Source of the DNA: Kosakonia oryzendophytica | GTDB taxonomy: Bacteria > Pseudomonadota > Gammaproteobacteria > Enterobacterales > Enterobacteriaceae | Assembly: GCF_900094925.1 (NCBI RefSeq) | Contig: NZ_FMAY01000009.1 | Span: 1-64,000, forward strand | Length of the DNA stretch: 64,000 bases | Direction of reading: 5' to 3' | Shown: piece after piece, positions 30,472 to 43,952 of the stretch | Layout of the letters: the number at the start of each line of letters is the position of its first letter | Numbering within the stretch: the stretch's first letter is position 1 | The notes under the pieces: generated by a model | Told to the model about the DNA's origin: nothing | Databases searched by the model: none | Seen by the model: the letters and a program-made list of their open reading frames with translations, nothing else | Program-made: the position numbers and the translations under genes

Positions 30472-31416
30472 TTACTTGTAGAGATCCGCACTGATGGTCA
30501 CGTTGTTGCCGCGCTCGGACCACTGACGCGTAATGTGATAGTACTTGGCGCCTTTTTGCGCAGCACGTTTGGCAACCTGGTACGACACTTCCGTCATGTT
30601 GCCATAGTTTCCGGTGAACTTGACACTATCAAACGGCACCATCTGTGCAGCCGTCGCCTTATTCAGCTCTTCAATTTTCGTGCCGTCAGGCAGCGTGACA
30701 GAGTAACGACCGCCGGAAGTGGATTGCGTTTCAAAGAAGCGCCCTACGCCTACGCCCGGCGTAGCATCACTGGCAACGCCCGGGATTTCCACTTTCTTCG
30801 CTTCTTCACCACCTTTTGCCAACGCAGCGCGGCCCGCGTCGGAGTCACGCGGAATCGCATCAGCGCTTTGGATGACGCGTTTTTTCGCATCCGCTTTGTA
30901 GATAAAAGCGGTGATCATCTGATTGCCACCCTGGTTGGTGTCGAACTGACGAACGATATAAAAAGAGGCGGCGCCTTTCTCTTTGGCGGCTTTCGTAATG
31001 GCATCATTCACTTCCGGCTGGGTACGGAAGAAGCCCTGTACGGTCACCGTATCGTAAGGCTCAAGTTCTATAGCTTTGTCTTTCGGTAATTCCGTTACGC
31101 CGTTAATCACACGAAATGCAGGGTTTTCAGCTTTTGCTGCATCAGCTTTGTATAAATCGGCGGTAACTCGTTGGTTGCCGCTGTTGCCTGCGTCTGAAGT
31201 ATCAACAACGAAAAACGCTGCAGCGCCTTCTTTATCTGCGCGTTTAGATGCGGCGTTCACTGCATCACCGATAGAGTTAAAGCGGCCGATTATCACGACA
31301 CGATCATAAGGTTTCACCGCCGCTGCTTGCTCCGGTGTTAACTCTGTCGCTGCGTTGGCTGACAAAGCAGTCGCAGAGAGGAGTGCTGACGCCAGGAGGG
31401 TGTACTTGAGCTTCAT
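30472..31416 (-). CDS. ydgH: Periplasmic DUF1471 protein YdgH
   Basis: 314 residues from ATG 31416 (MKLKYTLLASALLSATALSANA), signal peptide cleaved after ANA. Three tandem YdgH/BhsA/McbA-like (DUF1471) domains are seen, each ending in an ADLYK- or AFIYK-type strand (QRVTADLYK, QMITAFIYK and VTISADLYK). YdgH links envelope stability and biofilm or stress traits, but its molecular role is unknown. The upstream ATG at 31446 is rejected. Confidence 0.93.
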   Translation of the reverse strand: MKLKYTLLASALLSATALSANAATELTPEQAAAVKPYDRVVIIGRFNSIGDAVNAASKRADKEGAAAFFVVDTSDAGNSGNQRVTADLYKADAAKAENPAFRVINGVTELPKDKAIELEPYDTVTVQGFFRTQPEVNDAITKAAKEKGAASFYIVRQFDTNQGGNQMITAFIYKADAKKRVIQSADAIPRDSDAGRAALAKGGEEAKKVEIPGVASDATPGVGVGRFFETQSTSGGRYSVTLPDGTKIEELNKATAAQMVPFDSVKFTGNYGNMTEVSYQVAKRAAQKGAKYYHITRQWSERGNNVTISADLYK

Positions 31417-33465
<2,049 letters not shown>

Positions 33466-33472
33466 GGGGTAA

Positions 33473-34864
<1,392 letters not shown>

Positions 34865-34885
34865 TTTCGCGTTGTGAAATGCGCA

Positions 34886-34914
34886 ATACCGCTCTTCGGA
34901 GCGGTATTTTTTTG
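34886..34914 (+). terminator. pntAB terminator
   Basis: ATACCGCTC-TTCG-GAGCGGTAT followed by a T run: a perfect nine-pair stem with UUCG loop. Confidence 0.93.
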
Positions 34915-34977
34915 CCCGCTATCCGCTAAAAAGTAACGTCTATACTTTTATCTTTATGTTTTTTATGCGGAGGGAGA

Positions 34978-36081
34978 ATGGCGTTTTTGTCACGCTTTGA
35001 CTTTATATCGATGCTGATGCAGCCATCATTCTGGTTCGGTCTTGCCACGGTAGTTGTGGTGACCTGTCTCATTTACTGGTTGTTTAAACGCTTATTGGCT
35101 GTCTTACTTAAAGGTGCCCAAAACTGGGGGCAGAGGCAGAACGGTGTTGGAAAAATGCAGCATGTCCTGGTGGACATGATCGGTCGAACCAGCCGGTTCC
35201 TGCTTTTTATTGCGGCTCTGCTGTTCAGTTTACGTTTTGTCGAGCTTCCTGACCGCCTGTTCAGCACGCTCGGGCATGCCTGGTTCCTGGTACTGGCGAT
35301 CCAGATGGCACTTTGGTTTGATCAAGGTGTTGTTTCATGGATGCGTCATCTGATGTACACCCCCGGTGCGAGCCGTAATCCAGTGACCATGGTAATTGCG
35401 GGCCTGCTGTTGCGCATGATGCTCTGGACGATCATGCTGCTGTCGATTCTGGCCAACGTCGGTGTCAATATTACCGCCCTGGTCGCCAGTCTGGGCGTGG
35501 GCGGTATCGCCATTGCGCTGGCGGTGCAAACCATCCTTAGCGATGTGTTCGCGTCACTCTCTATCGGTTTCGATAAGCCCTTCGAAATAGGCGATTTTGT
35601 GGTCTTCAATGATGTCGCCGGAACTATCGAACACATTGGGCTTAAAACCACGCGTATTCGCAGCCTGAGCGGCGAGCAGATTGTCTGTGGGAATGCCATC
35701 CTGTTGCAACAAACCTTGCATAACTACAAACGCATGCAAACGCGCCGTATCGTCTTTACATTTGGGCTGGCGTTAACGACGCCGCCAGATAAGCTGCGTA
35801 AGGTCGGAGAGTTGATCCGCACCATCATCACCGAGGTGGGGGAAACACGTTTTGACCGGGCGCATTTCCAGGGTTTCGGCTCCGACAGGCTCAACGTTGA
35901 AGTGGTGCATGTTGTCAGTACCGCTGATTACAACAAATACATGGATATTCAGCAGGAGATCAATATACGCATTATGGAGAAGCTGGCGGAGCAGGGAATA
36001 GAGCTGGCGTTGCCGAATGTTCAGCTCAGGGGCGGGCTGGCCGTCGAAGGTGAATGGGCTCCGGCAAACACAAGGGCATAA
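34978..36081 (+). CDS. MscS-family mechanosensitive channel
   Basis: 367 residues, GGAGGGAGA before the ATG. Five or so N-terminal helices precede the MscS pore helix (ITALVASLGVGGIAIALAVQTIL, about 160-185) and the soluble beta/vestibule domain (FDKPFEIGDFVVFNDVAGTIEHIGLKTTRIRSLSGEQIVCGNAILL). Releases solutes on osmotic downshock by family. It is not YnaI, which is next to uspE in E. coli and differs in sequence, so I give no symbol. Confidence 0.85.
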   Translation: MAFLSRFDFISMLMQPSFWFGLATVVVVTCLIYWLFKRLLAVLLKGAQNWGQRQNGVGKMQHVLVDMIGRTSRFLLFIAALLFSLRFVELPDRLFSTLGHAWFLVLAIQMALWFDQGVVSWMRHLMYTPGASRNPVTMVIAGLLLRMMLWTIMLLSILANVGVNITALVASLGVGGIAIALAVQTILSDVFASLSIGFDKPFEIGDFVVFNDVAGTIEHIGLKTTRIRSLSGEQIVCGNAILLQQTLHNYKRMQTRRIVFTFGLALTTPPDKLRKVGELIRTIITEVGETRFDRAHFQGFGSDRLNVEVVHVVSTADYNKYMDIQQEINIRIMEKLAEQGIELALPNVQLRGGLAVEGEWAPANTRA

Positions 36082-36084
36082 AAA

Positions 36085-36106
36085 GAAACCCGCTTTCGCG
36101 GGTTTC
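36085..36106. terminator. Terminator between the MscS gene and uspE
   Basis: GAAACCCGC-TTTC-GCGGGTTTC, between convergent genes. Confidence 0.8.
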
Positions 36107-36118
36107 TGGCTTCATGCG

Positions 36119-37069
36119 TTAGTCATCTTCATCGTCATCAAGTTCTACCGGCGATTGATATTCATCCGGCTTGATCACCAGTAAGTCGCAGCGCAGATGA
36201 TCGATAACCTGCTCAGCGGTATTCCCCAGAAAAGCTGCAGAAATCCCGGTGCGCCCGACGGTACCGAGTACCACAATACCGGCTTGCAGGTGTTCGGCCA
36301 GATCCGGGATCACCTCTTCCGGTAAGCCTTTCTCAACGTGTGTCAGTTTTTCATCGATGCCAAATTTCTGCCGCAACGCTTTCATCGCCAGCAGGTGTTG
36401 ACCGCGGATCGCGTCGTTATAGACGCTGGGATCGAATTCCGGTAATTCGATAGCAATATTGATTGGCGTAACCGGATAGGCACCCACCAGATGCACCTCG
36501 GTATGGTTAACCTGTTCGGCCAGTTGCAGCGTCTCTTTAACCAGTTTTTCATTAAGTGAGTTGTGGTAAAGCTCTTCGCTGGCCAGATTGACGGCGACAA
36601 CGGCTTTACCGCCTTCCGGCCATGGCTGATCTTTAACCATCCACACCGGGCAAGGGCATTTACGCAGCAGATGCCAGTCGGTCGGGGTGAAAATCACCGA
36701 CTCCAGTTTGTCGTGCTGGTGGGTCATTTTCAGCAACAGATCGTGACCGCCTGCCAGCACTTCCTGAATGATGGCTTCGAAAGGACGGTTATGCCAGACC
36801 ACTTTAATCTCAATCGGCACACCAGCATCAATGTAATATTTCGCCTGCTCGCGGATCCAGGCGGTACGCTGGCTGATCACGCCCTGGCGCATTGCTGTAC
36901 GCTCATCAGGGGACAGAAGGGTGGTCATCTCGTAAGAGAAGTCATAGATGGGCAAAAATGCTTTGATTCTGCCACCAATCCGTTGATGCAAATACACAGC
37001 ACGTCGTAATGCTGGCTGATCGTCCTGATTAGGATCGATGGCGACCAACATATTCTGATATTTAGCCAT
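36119..37069 (-). CDS. uspE: Universal stress protein E
   Basis: 316 residues from ATG 37069 ([19 protein letters not shown]), two tandem Usp domains (about 1-150 and 160-305). The second contains [15 protein letters not shown], the ATP-loop-type G-X2-G-X9-G(S/T) region. UspE is induced in growth arrest and DNA damage and affects motility/adhesion. It lies next to fnr as in E. coli. Confidence 0.96.
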   Translation of the reverse strand: MAKYQNMLVAIDPNQDDQPALRRAVYLHQRIGGRIKAFLPIYDFSYEMTTLLSPDERTAMRQGVISQRTAWIREQAKYYIDAGVPIEIKVVWHNRPFEAIIQEVLAGGHDLLLKMTHQHDKLESVIFTPTDWHLLRKCPCPVWMVKDQPWPEGGKAVVAVNLASEELYHNSLNEKLVKETLQLAEQVNHTEVHLVGAYPVTPINIAIELPEFDPSVYNDAIRGQHLLAMKALRQKFGIDEKLTHVEKGLPEEVIPDLAEHLQAGIVVLGTVGRTGISAAFLGNTAEQVIDHLRCDLLVIKPDEYQSPVELDDDEDD

Positions 37070-37215
37070 ACAGGGTCTCCTTACATCTGTCACCACAGTC
37101 TGTAAATAAAAGATAACCCATTAGCGCTGAATGAAACAGGGAAAACCTTCAGCCAGATCAATAAATCAGAAAAATTTAATGCGCTGGCGAAGGTCTAAAA
37201 GAGAGGGGGTAAAAC

Positions 37216-37968
37216 TCAGGCAACGTTACGGGAATGACCGGCCAGTTGAGCCAGTATATCGCTGTTTTCGATCGTAATATATTTGCCTTTTACCGCGAGC
37301 ATGCCGCTCTTCTGGAAGCGGCCCAGCAGACGACTGATGGTCTCAACGGTCAGACCCAGATAGTTACCAATGTCACCGCGGGTCATGGTCAAACGAAACT
37401 CGCGCGGCGAGAAACCACGCTGAGCGAAACGGCGGGACAGGTTATAAATAAACGCTGCCAGACGCTCTTCCGCATTCTTTTTCGACAACAACAGGATCAT
37501 ATCCTGGTCGCCTTTGATTTCGCCGCTCATCAGACGCATCATCTGCTGACGCAGGTTGGGCATCTTGCCGGACAGATCGTCGAGCGTTTCAAAGGGGATT
37601 TCGCAAACCATGGATGTTTCCAGTGCTTGCGCGAAGCTGGGGTGATGGCCAGTGCCAATCGCATCAAAACCGACCAGATCGCCCGCCAGATGGAAACCGG
37701 TGATCTGTTCGTCACCCTGCTCGGTAATGGTATAGCTTTTAATCGTACCGGAGCGGATAGCGTACAGTGATTTCAGCTCATCCCCTGCTTTAAACAGCGT
37801 CTGACCTTTCTGGATGGGCTTCTTGCGCTCAATGATGTTATCGAGCTGATCCAGCTCGTGTTCATTGAGGGTAAACGGGATGCAAAGCTGGCTAATGCTG
37901 CAATCCTGACAATGTATTGCACATCCGCCAGACTGTATGCGTCGTATAATTCGCTTTTCCGGGATCAT
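37216..37968 (-). CDS. fnr: Anaerobic regulator FNR
   Basis: Oxygen sensor and global regulator of anaerobic metabolism. 250 residues from ATG 37968 ([15 protein letters not shown]). Cluster cysteines in [14 protein letters not shown] and C122 in SMVCEIP bind the 4Fe-4S. The HTH helix [13 protein letters not shown] gives TTGAT-N4-ATCAA specificity. The longer frame (ATG 37980) adds four residues. A FNR-like box lies just upstream. Confidence 0.98.
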   Translation of the reverse strand: MIPEKRIIRRIQSGGCAIHCQDCSISQLCIPFTLNEHELDQLDNIIERKKPIQKGQTLFKAGDELKSLYAIRSGTIKSYTITEQGDEQITGFHLAGDLVGFDAIGTGHHPSFAQALETSMVCEIPFETLDDLSGKMPNLRQQMMRLMSGEIKGDQDMILLLSKKNAEERLAAFIYNLSRRFAQRGFSPREFRLTMTRGDIGNYLGLTVETISRLLGRFQKSGMLAVKGKYITIENSDILAQLAGHSRNVA

Positions 37969-37988
37969 AGGTCTGCTCAACGCCGTAA

Positions 37989-38002
37989 TTGATATTAGTC
38001 AA
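37989..38002. promoter_or_regulatory. FNR box upstream of fnr
   Basis: TTGAT-ATTA-GTCAA, one mismatch to TTGATnnnnATCAA, 20 bp upstream of the fnr ATG. This fits the known negative autoregulation of fnr. Confidence 0.7.
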
Positions 38003-38177
38003 TTTTAACATCTTTTTATTGAGCACGTAAGCCTGGCAAAACGTCAATTCACGATTATTGAAACGGGGGAGAGAAATGAGAAGAGATGACCGGATATCAT
38101 CTCCTTGATATTTCATCACTTCGCCAAGGTTTTTACCACAACATTCGGGGAAAAGGGCACTAAATATGCGTCTTTTC

Positions 38178-38693
38178 TTACAATAGCAGATAGCCTTCAT
38201 GCCGGAGCAACCACTCTTTGCGCTGCACACCGCCCGCATAACCGGTCAACGTGCCGTTCCGACCAATCACACGGTGGCAGGGTACTACGATGCTGACCGG
38301 GTTTGCGCCATTCGCCGCGCCTACCGCACGCGCCGCACCTGCGCGCCCCAGCGTTTCCGCCAGTTGGCTGTAATGTATCACCTGACCGCAGGGGATTGTA
38401 CGCAACGCCTGCCAGACGTCACGCTGAAAAGGCGTACCGGCCGTTGCGGTGGGGAGCGTGTCGATGATCGACAGATCGCCGTCGAAATAATCCTGCAGTT
38501 TCCGGCTTAACCCGCCCGGATTATTGGCTGCGATACGCTGATAGCCATCGCGTCGATAATGAATATTCAACAACTCCACCATGCGATCGCTGTGTTCTTC
38601 CCACTCGACAGCACGTAAATGAAAGGCTTCATCGCAGATTACCCACAGTGGGCCCAGCGGAGTGGCGATTTTATCTTCGAGTAGTGTGAGCAT
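38178..38693 (-). CDS. ogt: O6-alkylguanine-DNA alkyltransferase Ogt
   Basis: Constitutive DNA repair protein that takes O6-methyl or larger alkyl groups from guanine onto Cys. 171 residues as in E. coli. Active site [11 protein letters not shown]-terminal domain intact. Upstream of fnr on the same strand with a 200-bp gap. Confidence 0.96.
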   Translation of the reverse strand: MLTLLEDKIATPLGPLWVICDEAFHLRAVEWEEHSDRMVELLNIHYRRDGYQRIAANNPGGLSRKLQDYFDGDLSIIDTLPTATAGTPFQRDVWQALRTIPCGQVIHYSQLAETLGRAGAARAVGAANGANPVSIVVPCHRVIGRNGTLTGYAGGVQRKEWLLRHEGYLLL

Positions 38694-39220
38694 CAGGCAT
38701 CCTTGAACTATGGCAAACGGGCGTCAATCTACCATGCCCGGCTCGGGCTAACCATACCCCGAAAGGGCGTCTATTTATAGATGGCTAATATTAAGCGTGG
38801 ATAATAACAAATCGATTTGCATTGAATTATAGATGATATATTTTATTATTCCTGAAATAATAAAAAAATAGAGCCTGCCGACATCCGTCAGGCTCTACAG
38901 TACACACAGTAGCGCTTCCTTTCGTTATTTTATGCAAGTTCATCCCTGCATCTTAAATATAGTTATAGCTACCCTTCATTATCTTTCCACTATTAATTGG
39001 TGATTAATTTCACGTTAATTTAACTAAAATCGATATAACCCCAACACGCGATATAAGTTAAGGAACGCTAATAACATTACAGTTATTAATGTCTTTGGCG
39101 CTGCCGCAAACAGCGTCTATTTATAAGCACGGGCCCATGCGCCATAAATCCTCTCCGGGCATTGTGAGCGTACGCCACGCTCGTTATAGTACCTGTTCTG
39201 AAGCCATCGGAGGACCGCTC
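38694..39220. other. 527-bp region between ogt and smrA, with an orphan minus-strand terminator
   Basis: AT-rich, no recognised ORF. A strong hairpin with a minus-strand T run lies at 38861-38897. No annotated minus-strand gene lies between it and smrA, so it may end a small RNA or mini-gene starting around 38950-39088. Minus-strand short ORFs there are weakly supported (for example an 8-codon one beginning MKGSYN near 38977). Confidence 0.4.
38861..38897 (-). terminator. Orphan intrinsic terminator upstream of ogt
   Basis: TAGAGCCTG-N11-CAGGCTCTA (38869-38897) followed on the minus strand by TTTTTTTA. On the plus strand there is no T run, so it terminates leftward transcription that starts between here and smrA. 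It could also insulate ogt from upstream read-through. Confidence 0.75.
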
Positions 39221-39784
39221 ATGAACCCTGACGACAAATCGCTGTTTCTTGACGCCATGGAGGATGTCCAGCCCCTGAAGCGCTGCGCCGATATTCACTG
39301 GCAGCCGAGCCGCAATGCACGTGCGCCGCAGCGTGTCGATATGCTGCAACTGGACAACTTTTTAACCACTGGGTTCCTCGACATCATTCCCCTGTCAACG
39401 CCGCTGGAATTCAGGCGTGAAGGCCTGCAAACCGGCGTGGTGGATAAGCTGCGTTTGGGTAAATATAGCCAGCAGGCGAGCCTCAACCTGCTGCGCCAGC
39501 CCGTTGAGCAGTGCCGCCAGATGCTGTTTCGCTTTATGCATCAGGCGCGGCAAGATGGCTTGCGTAATGTGTTGATTATCCATGGGAAAGGTCGTGAAAA
39601 TAATTCGCACCCGAATATTGTGCGCAGCTACGTTGCGCGCTGGCTGACGGAGTTTGACGACGTGCAGGCATTCTGTACGGCGTTGCCGCACCATGGCGGC
39701 AGTGGCGCGTGTTATGTGGCGTTACGTAAGTCTGAACAGGCAAAACGCGATACCTGGGAGCGTCACGCTAAACGGGGTCGTTGA
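39221..39784 (+). CDS. smrA: Smr-domain endonuclease-like protein SmrA (YdaL)
   Basis: 187 residues from ATG 39221 (MNPDDKSLFLDAMEDVQP) behind CGGAGGA; the longer frame is non-conserved. C-terminal Smr domain with NVLIIHGKGR and PHHGGSGACYVALRK. E. coli SmrA (YdaL) has DNA-nicking activity in vitro; cellular role is unclear. Confidence 0.94.
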   Translation: MNPDDKSLFLDAMEDVQPLKRCADIHWQPSRNARAPQRVDMLQLDNFLTTGFLDIIPLSTPLEFRREGLQTGVVDKLRLGKYSQQASLNLLRQPVEQCRQMLFRFMHQARQDGLRNVLIIHGKGRENNSHPNIVRSYVARWLTEFDDVQAFCTALPHHGGSGACYVALRKSEQAKRDTWERHAKRGR

Positions 39785-40421
39785 TGCCACAGCCAGACCG
39801 GGCCTTCAGCCGGTTGTGCCGGACGGGAGTGCAGGGAGCGCTTCATCGTCTGGCCTGGCGCTAACCGGCGTACGCGTTACGGTGTGGCTTTTCTTATCCA
39901 GCGTATTTTGCAGCGCATCAATGGCCTGATATTTTATGACAGAAAAGCTCGTAAAATAAATTAACTTGTGCTACTTCCCGCCTGAAAAATCCGCACACTG
40001 ACTACAGATTTTTGATAATGCGGATCTTGCCTGAAGACAATATCCAGGCTACGCGCGGATGCCATAATAATATTTCTCATTTTCTTCGCAGGGTTGATAC
40101 GACATATTCTGATGCTGTTACTGTAATAATATCCATGAGGTGAGCGTGGGCTGTTTTTAAATAAACGAGACTGTAGGATGACAATATTGGATCCTGTTAT
40201 GCACTGCTTACGGCCTGCCCGATGATCCGCCTTCATCATCGTTTCTGCAGGAAGGCAAATGGCCTTATCCCGCCAGATATGGGCTGATAAGGTACAGGTG
40301 TCCGACTGCCGTTGGACATCACCTGCCTTCCCACGAAACAGGACACGTTAAATTCCTTGCGACTTCAGTCACTTCACGCTGCGCTGTTACATGTGACTTG
40401 ACCCCGTCATTCCTTCCATAA
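39785..40421. other. 637-bp region between smrA and umuD, possible gene remnants
   Basis: No intact gene. On the minus strand about 39785-39950 reads an open stretch with protein-like composition (YQAIDALQNTLDKK then ALPALPSGTTG before a stop) but lacks a start codon and has a stop just upstream; it may be the tail of a decayed gene. A 92-codon minus ORF (39961-40239) has no recognised domain or clear ribosome site and I do not call it. Confidence 0.35.
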
Positions 40422-40441
40422 TACTGTATGTAAACACAGTA
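40422..40441. promoter_or_regulatory. LexA (SOS) box of umuD
   Basis: TACTGTATGTAAACACAGTA, differing from the consensus TACTGTATATATATACAGTA only in the central spacer, with perfect CTGT/ACAG arms. 17 bp upstream of the umuD ATG. Confidence 0.95.
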
Positions 40442-40458
40442 TTATGAGGTGGGTAATC

Positions 40459-40893
40459 ATGACCATCCTTTATGCCTATAAACAAGAAAAGCGTATTGAC
40501 GTCCCTTTATTTTTAGAACGCGTTCCGTGCGGTTTCCCCAGCCCGGCGCAAGACTATGTTGAACAGAGCCTGGATCTGAACAAACTGGTCGTTAAACATC
40601 CCAGTGCTACTTACTTTGTTCGCGTCAGTGGTGATTCGATGATTGGTGCAGGGATCAGCGATGGTGATTTGTTGGTTGTCGATCGATCGTTGACTCCCGT
40701 GCATGGCGACATCGTTGTGGCAGCCGTCGCGGGTGAATTTACGGTAAAAGAGTTACGGACCCGGCCATCGCTCCAGCTCATGCCGCATAACGCCAATTAT
40801 GCCCCTATCACTTTCCAGTCTGAGGAAGAGCTGCAACTCTTCGGCGTGGTCACCTTTACTTTAAAAGCAAACAGACCCGTTCGCGGTTGTTGA
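40459..40893 (+). CDS. umuD: UmuD, translesion polymerase V accessory subunit
   Basis: 144 residues from ATG 40459. With this start the cleavage bond is exactly C24-G25 (VPC|GFPSP), the catalytic serine is S60 (SGDSM) and lysine K97 (FTVKEL), as in E. coli UmuD; GAGGTGGG precedes it. The ATG at 40444 is rejected. RecA-stimulated self-cleavage gives UmuD', which joins UmuC in Pol V. The usual downstream umuC is absent; the only umuC is 8.5 kb away at 49388. The N-terminal 24 residues differ much from E. coli, so it may be of plasmid or transferred type. Confidence 0.95.
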   Translation: MTILYAYKQEKRIDVPLFLERVPCGFPSPAQDYVEQSLDLNKLVVKHPSATYFVRVSGDSMIGAGISDGDLLVVDRSLTPVHGDIVVAAVAGEFTVKELRTRPSLQLMPHNANYAPITFQSEEELQLFGVVTFTLKANRPVRGC

Positions 40894-41004
40894 TGCACGC
40901 CCGCTCCCGGCTGGCGATAACTCGCCCATAAATAGTCGCCGCCTGTGTTTTACTCAACGCGGCGTCCGGGTGCATTTTTGCTGCCCGCGCCGCGCCAGAA
41001 AAGA

Positions 41005-41814
41005 TCATGGCGTATCCCCCTGGCGTGCGCCTGTTTTCCGTTCGGAAAAATAGTGCGCGGGCGTACTGCCCATCGTTTTCCTGAACATGGTAATGAACGC
41101 ATTAACGGACTCATACCCCAGTTTAGCCGCCACGTTTTGTACCGTTACGCCGCTGGCTAACTCCTGAAGCGCAATGATCAAATGAAGTTGCTGGCGCCAT
41201 CGTCCAAAGGTCAGCCCCGTCTCGCGCAGCATCAATCGCGCCAGAGAGCGTTCACTGAGCGCCAGCCGTTTCGCCCATTCTTTAAACGTACTGCGATCCG
41301 CCGGGTGACTGACCAGTGCATCGGCCATGGTGCGTATTTTAGGATTCCCGGAGACAGGCAAACTCAATTTCTGCTGTGGCATCGTGGCCAATTCGTCGAG
41401 CGTCACCCGGGTGAGCCGTGCAGCATGGCTCTCTGGTGGGTAATCCACTCGCTCGTGAGTTAAACGGTCAACTAACGCGTTAATCAGCGGAGAAATGGCC
41501 AGTGTGCAACATTTTTCCGGGAGTGCTGCGGCGCCGGGTTCAATGAATAAATAATTGAGATGCGCGTTCCAGGTCGCCTTAGCGCTATGAGGGATGCCGC
41601 CGGGGATCCAAACGGCGCAGTGAGGTGGCACTATCCATATATCGTTTTCCGCGCGACAGATAACGGCACCATACAGCGCAATGATCAACTGCCCCTTGCG
41701 GTGGGTATGAACCGGCACTTCTGCTTCGTAATCAACGAAGTCAAGATGGCGCGCAACCGCCGGGCACGAGGTGGAGTCAGGATCAAACAACGTCGTCGCG
41801 AATGTGGATGTCAT
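41005..41814 (-). CDS. AraC-family regulator (NimR-like), divergent from the FUSC operon
   Basis: 269 residues: an N-terminal cupin-type sensor (VHTHRKGQLIIALYGAV ... IPGGIPHS) and a C-terminal AraC double HTH (about 165-260; LALSERSLARLMLRETG and VAAKLGYESVNAFITMFRKTMGSTPAHY). The architecture resembles NimR/YdeO-like cupin AraC regulators that control adjacent exporters. It is 77 bp from the efflux gene at 41892 and divergent, so it probably regulates that operon. Inducer unknown. Confidence 0.85.
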   Translation of the reverse strand: MTSTFATTLFDPDSTSCPAVARHLDFVDYEAEVPVHTHRKGQLIIALYGAVICRAENDIWIVPPHCAVWIPGGIPHSAKATWNAHLNYLFIEPGAAALPEKCCTLAISPLINALVDRLTHERVDYPPESHAARLTRVTLDELATMPQQKLSLPVSGNPKIRTMADALVSHPADRSTFKEWAKRLALSERSLARLMLRETGLTFGRWRQQLHLIIALQELASGVTVQNVAAKLGYESVNAFITMFRKTMGSTPAHYFSERKTGARQGDTP

Positions 41815-41891
41815 GTGATTGGCAACATTTAGGTATTTTTTGACAGAATAGAGTATTTAATGGCGGACGCAAGCCGGTAATAATCCCCGGC

Positions 41892-43952
41892 ATGAACAAA
41901 ATCAATGTTATTCACTCTCGTTCTTTGCGGGCTACCGGCGACGCGTTTCGTCGGGTGGGCCAGGCACTGACCTCATCCGTTCTGCTGAACGATGCAAATG
42001 CCTTGCTGTACTCCATCAAGAGCTTTGCCGCAGCGATGCTGGCCTATTACATCGCCTTATCGATAGGCCTTGAAAAGCCATCCTGGGCAATCATTACCGT
42101 CTATATCGTTTCGCAAACCTCGGTTGGCGCTTCACTGAGCAGAAGCCTTTATCGTCTGGCCGGAACGATAATCGGCGCCGGGGCCACCGTTTTACTGGTG
42201 CCCACTTTTGTGACGATGCCGATCTTTTGCAGTGTGATGCTGAGCGGCTGGATCACTTTCTGCCTTTACTTGTCGCTGCTGGAACGCACCCCCCGTGCTT
42301 ATGCCTTTGTTTTAGCAGGTTACACCGCGAGTCTGATTGGTTTTCCTGCTGTCCTGGAGCCCGGCGCAATATTTGATACTGCCATCACCCGTGTGCAGGA
42401 GATCGTTATTGGTATCTTCTGTGCCGCGCTTATTCACCGGTATGTGTTACCAAAACGGCTGTCCGGGCTGTTCAACAGCACGCTATCGGAGACGCTTCGC
42501 TCAGCACGGCAGATACTTGCCGGCGCACTGGCCGGTCAATCCGATGAGAATGCAGGGAGCCTGCGCCTGGCACTGGCCTTGCAGTCCTTGCAAGGCATAA
42601 GCCACCACATTCCCTATGATTTTGCCCTCGCTGTTCCGGTCCGGCAGGCCAGAAAAGCCATTCATGACAGGTTAGCGCGGTTGTTAATTGTGAGTTGTGA
42701 ATTACGCGATCGCTTACAGATGACAAAGGCGCTGCCCACCGACGTGCAGATCCTGTTAAGCGATGTTCAACACTGGCTTCGCTGTGACGATGAGGGGGAG
42801 CGAAAAATCATGGCTGGCGAGCTAAAACAACGAAGTGAGCAGTTAGCCGAACGGCATGGGACCTGTGCCGTGACGCGTGAAGCGGTGTTGCAGGTGAGCG
42901 TTGTCCGTTATCTTACGGAAGCTGTGACTCTTCTGCAGCAATGTGATCGCCTTTCTGATGCCATCCATCATGCGAAACCCATGTCGGTGCAGACGGAAGG
43001 TAAAGGAGCAACAGGGTATGTTTTTCATCGTGATAGCTTTACTGCGGCACGCGCTGCGCTGGGCGCTTTTGCCATCATTCTGAGCGGTTGTCTGGTCTGG
43101 ATTTACTCGGCCTGGCCTGACGGCGGCACAGCCGTTTCTATCCTTGGGGTCTGCTGCACACTGTTTGGCAGCTTCGACACGCCGGCCCCGCATATTGTGA
43201 AATACATTATAGGTTCCGTCTGGGGCGTGGCCATCAGCCTGCTCTACAGCTTTGTTTTTCTTCCACAAGTTAGCGATTTCCCTGTACTGGTTGCAGTACT
43301 GGCACCGGCATATTTGCTGGCCGGATCGCTCCAGGCGCGGCCACCCACCACCTTTATGGCCATGGGGATCACCCTGACTTTGCCTGTCCTCTGCGAGTTA
43401 GGTCCCCGTTACAGCGGCGACTTCGCGGTCGCTGTCAATACCGCCATCGCGCTGTTTTCCGCAACCGGCTTTGCTGTGGTCAGTATGCGTTTACTGCAAA
43501 CGGTGCAGGCAGACGCGGCCATCAATCGCCTGCTGGATATTTGTCGGCGCGATATCCGGCGCAGTGTGAAAGGCGTATTTACACCAGACGAAGCACACTG
43601 GACCAATTTGATGATAGACCGGACTGCGTTATTACTGCCACGTTTGTCACGCAGCCAGCAATCAGCAGAAGAGGTGCTTAATCACCTGTTGCACGCTCTG
43701 CGTATTGGCCTCTCTGTCATGCACTTACGCCGCTGCGCTCTACCGGCGGGGAGTGAAATGGCCAGGGAGATTAACGAGGTACTTCATTTGCTTACCCGGA
43801 CAACAGACTACTGCGCTTTGCGCCTGCGTATCGTTTCACTGATTGATATCTCTTTGTCTACACCCCATGAGCAATCGCGCCAGAGTGTTGACAGGCTGGT
43901 TGATCTGCATTGCGCATTGGGAGAGCAGGAGAGGGGGCAAGCCCATGATTAA
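41892..43952 (+). CDS. FUSC/AaeB-family aromatic-acid or drug efflux pump
   Basis: 686 residues with two blocks of about 5-6 helices (about 40-180 and 385-540) and two soluble segments, the typical FUSC/AaeB duplication. AaeB-like proteins export aromatic carboxylic acids with an HlyD partner. It heads a three-gene operon (with DUF1656 and HlyD). It is also like YdhK, which sits beside slyA in E. coli, but gene order differs (FUSC first here). Its start has no strong ribosome site, so the exact N-terminus is open. Confidence 0.85.
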   Translation: MNKINVIHSRSLRATGDAFRRVGQALTSSVLLNDANALLYSIKSFAAAMLAYYIALSIGLEKPSWAIITVYIVSQTSVGASLSRSLYRLAGTIIGAGATVLLVPTFVTMPIFCSVMLSGWITFCLYLSLLERTPRAYAFVLAGYTASLIGFPAVLEPGAIFDTAITRVQEIVIGIFCAALIHRYVLPKRLSGLFNSTLSETLRSARQILAGALAGQSDENAGSLRLALALQSLQGISHHIPYDFALAVPVRQARKAIHDRLARLLIVSCELRDRLQMTKALPTDVQILLSDVQHWLRCDDEGERKIMAGELKQRSEQLAERHGTCAVTREAVLQVSVVRYLTEAVTLLQQCDRLSDAIHHAKPMSVQTEGKGATGYVFHRDSFTAARAALGAFAIILSGCLVWIYSAWPDGGTAVSILGVCCTLFGSFDTPAPHIVKYIIGSVWGVAISLLYSFVFLPQVSDFPVLVAVLAPAYLLAGSLQARPPTTFMAMGITLTLPVLCELGPRYSGDFAVAVNTAIALFSATGFAVVSMRLLQTVQADAAINRLLDICRRDIRRSVKGVFTPDEAHWTNLMIDRTALLLPRLSRSQQSAEEVLNHLLHALRIGLSVMHLRRCALPAGSEMAREINEVLHLLTRTTDYCALRLRIVSLIDISLSTPHEQSRQSVDRLVDLHCALGEQERGQAHD

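Noticed and set aside
34978-36081. Calling the MscS-type gene ynaI
   Set aside because: The protein is longer and differs from YnaI in sequence although near uspE; no symbol assigned.
38861-38897. Identification as FnrS sRNA terminator
   Set aside because: Sequence does not match the E. coli FnrS that I remember; only a generic orphan terminator is claimed.
39961-40239. 92-codon minus-strand ORF between smrA and umuD
   Set aside because: No ribosome site, domain or conserved composition; kept only as possible remnant in the region entry.
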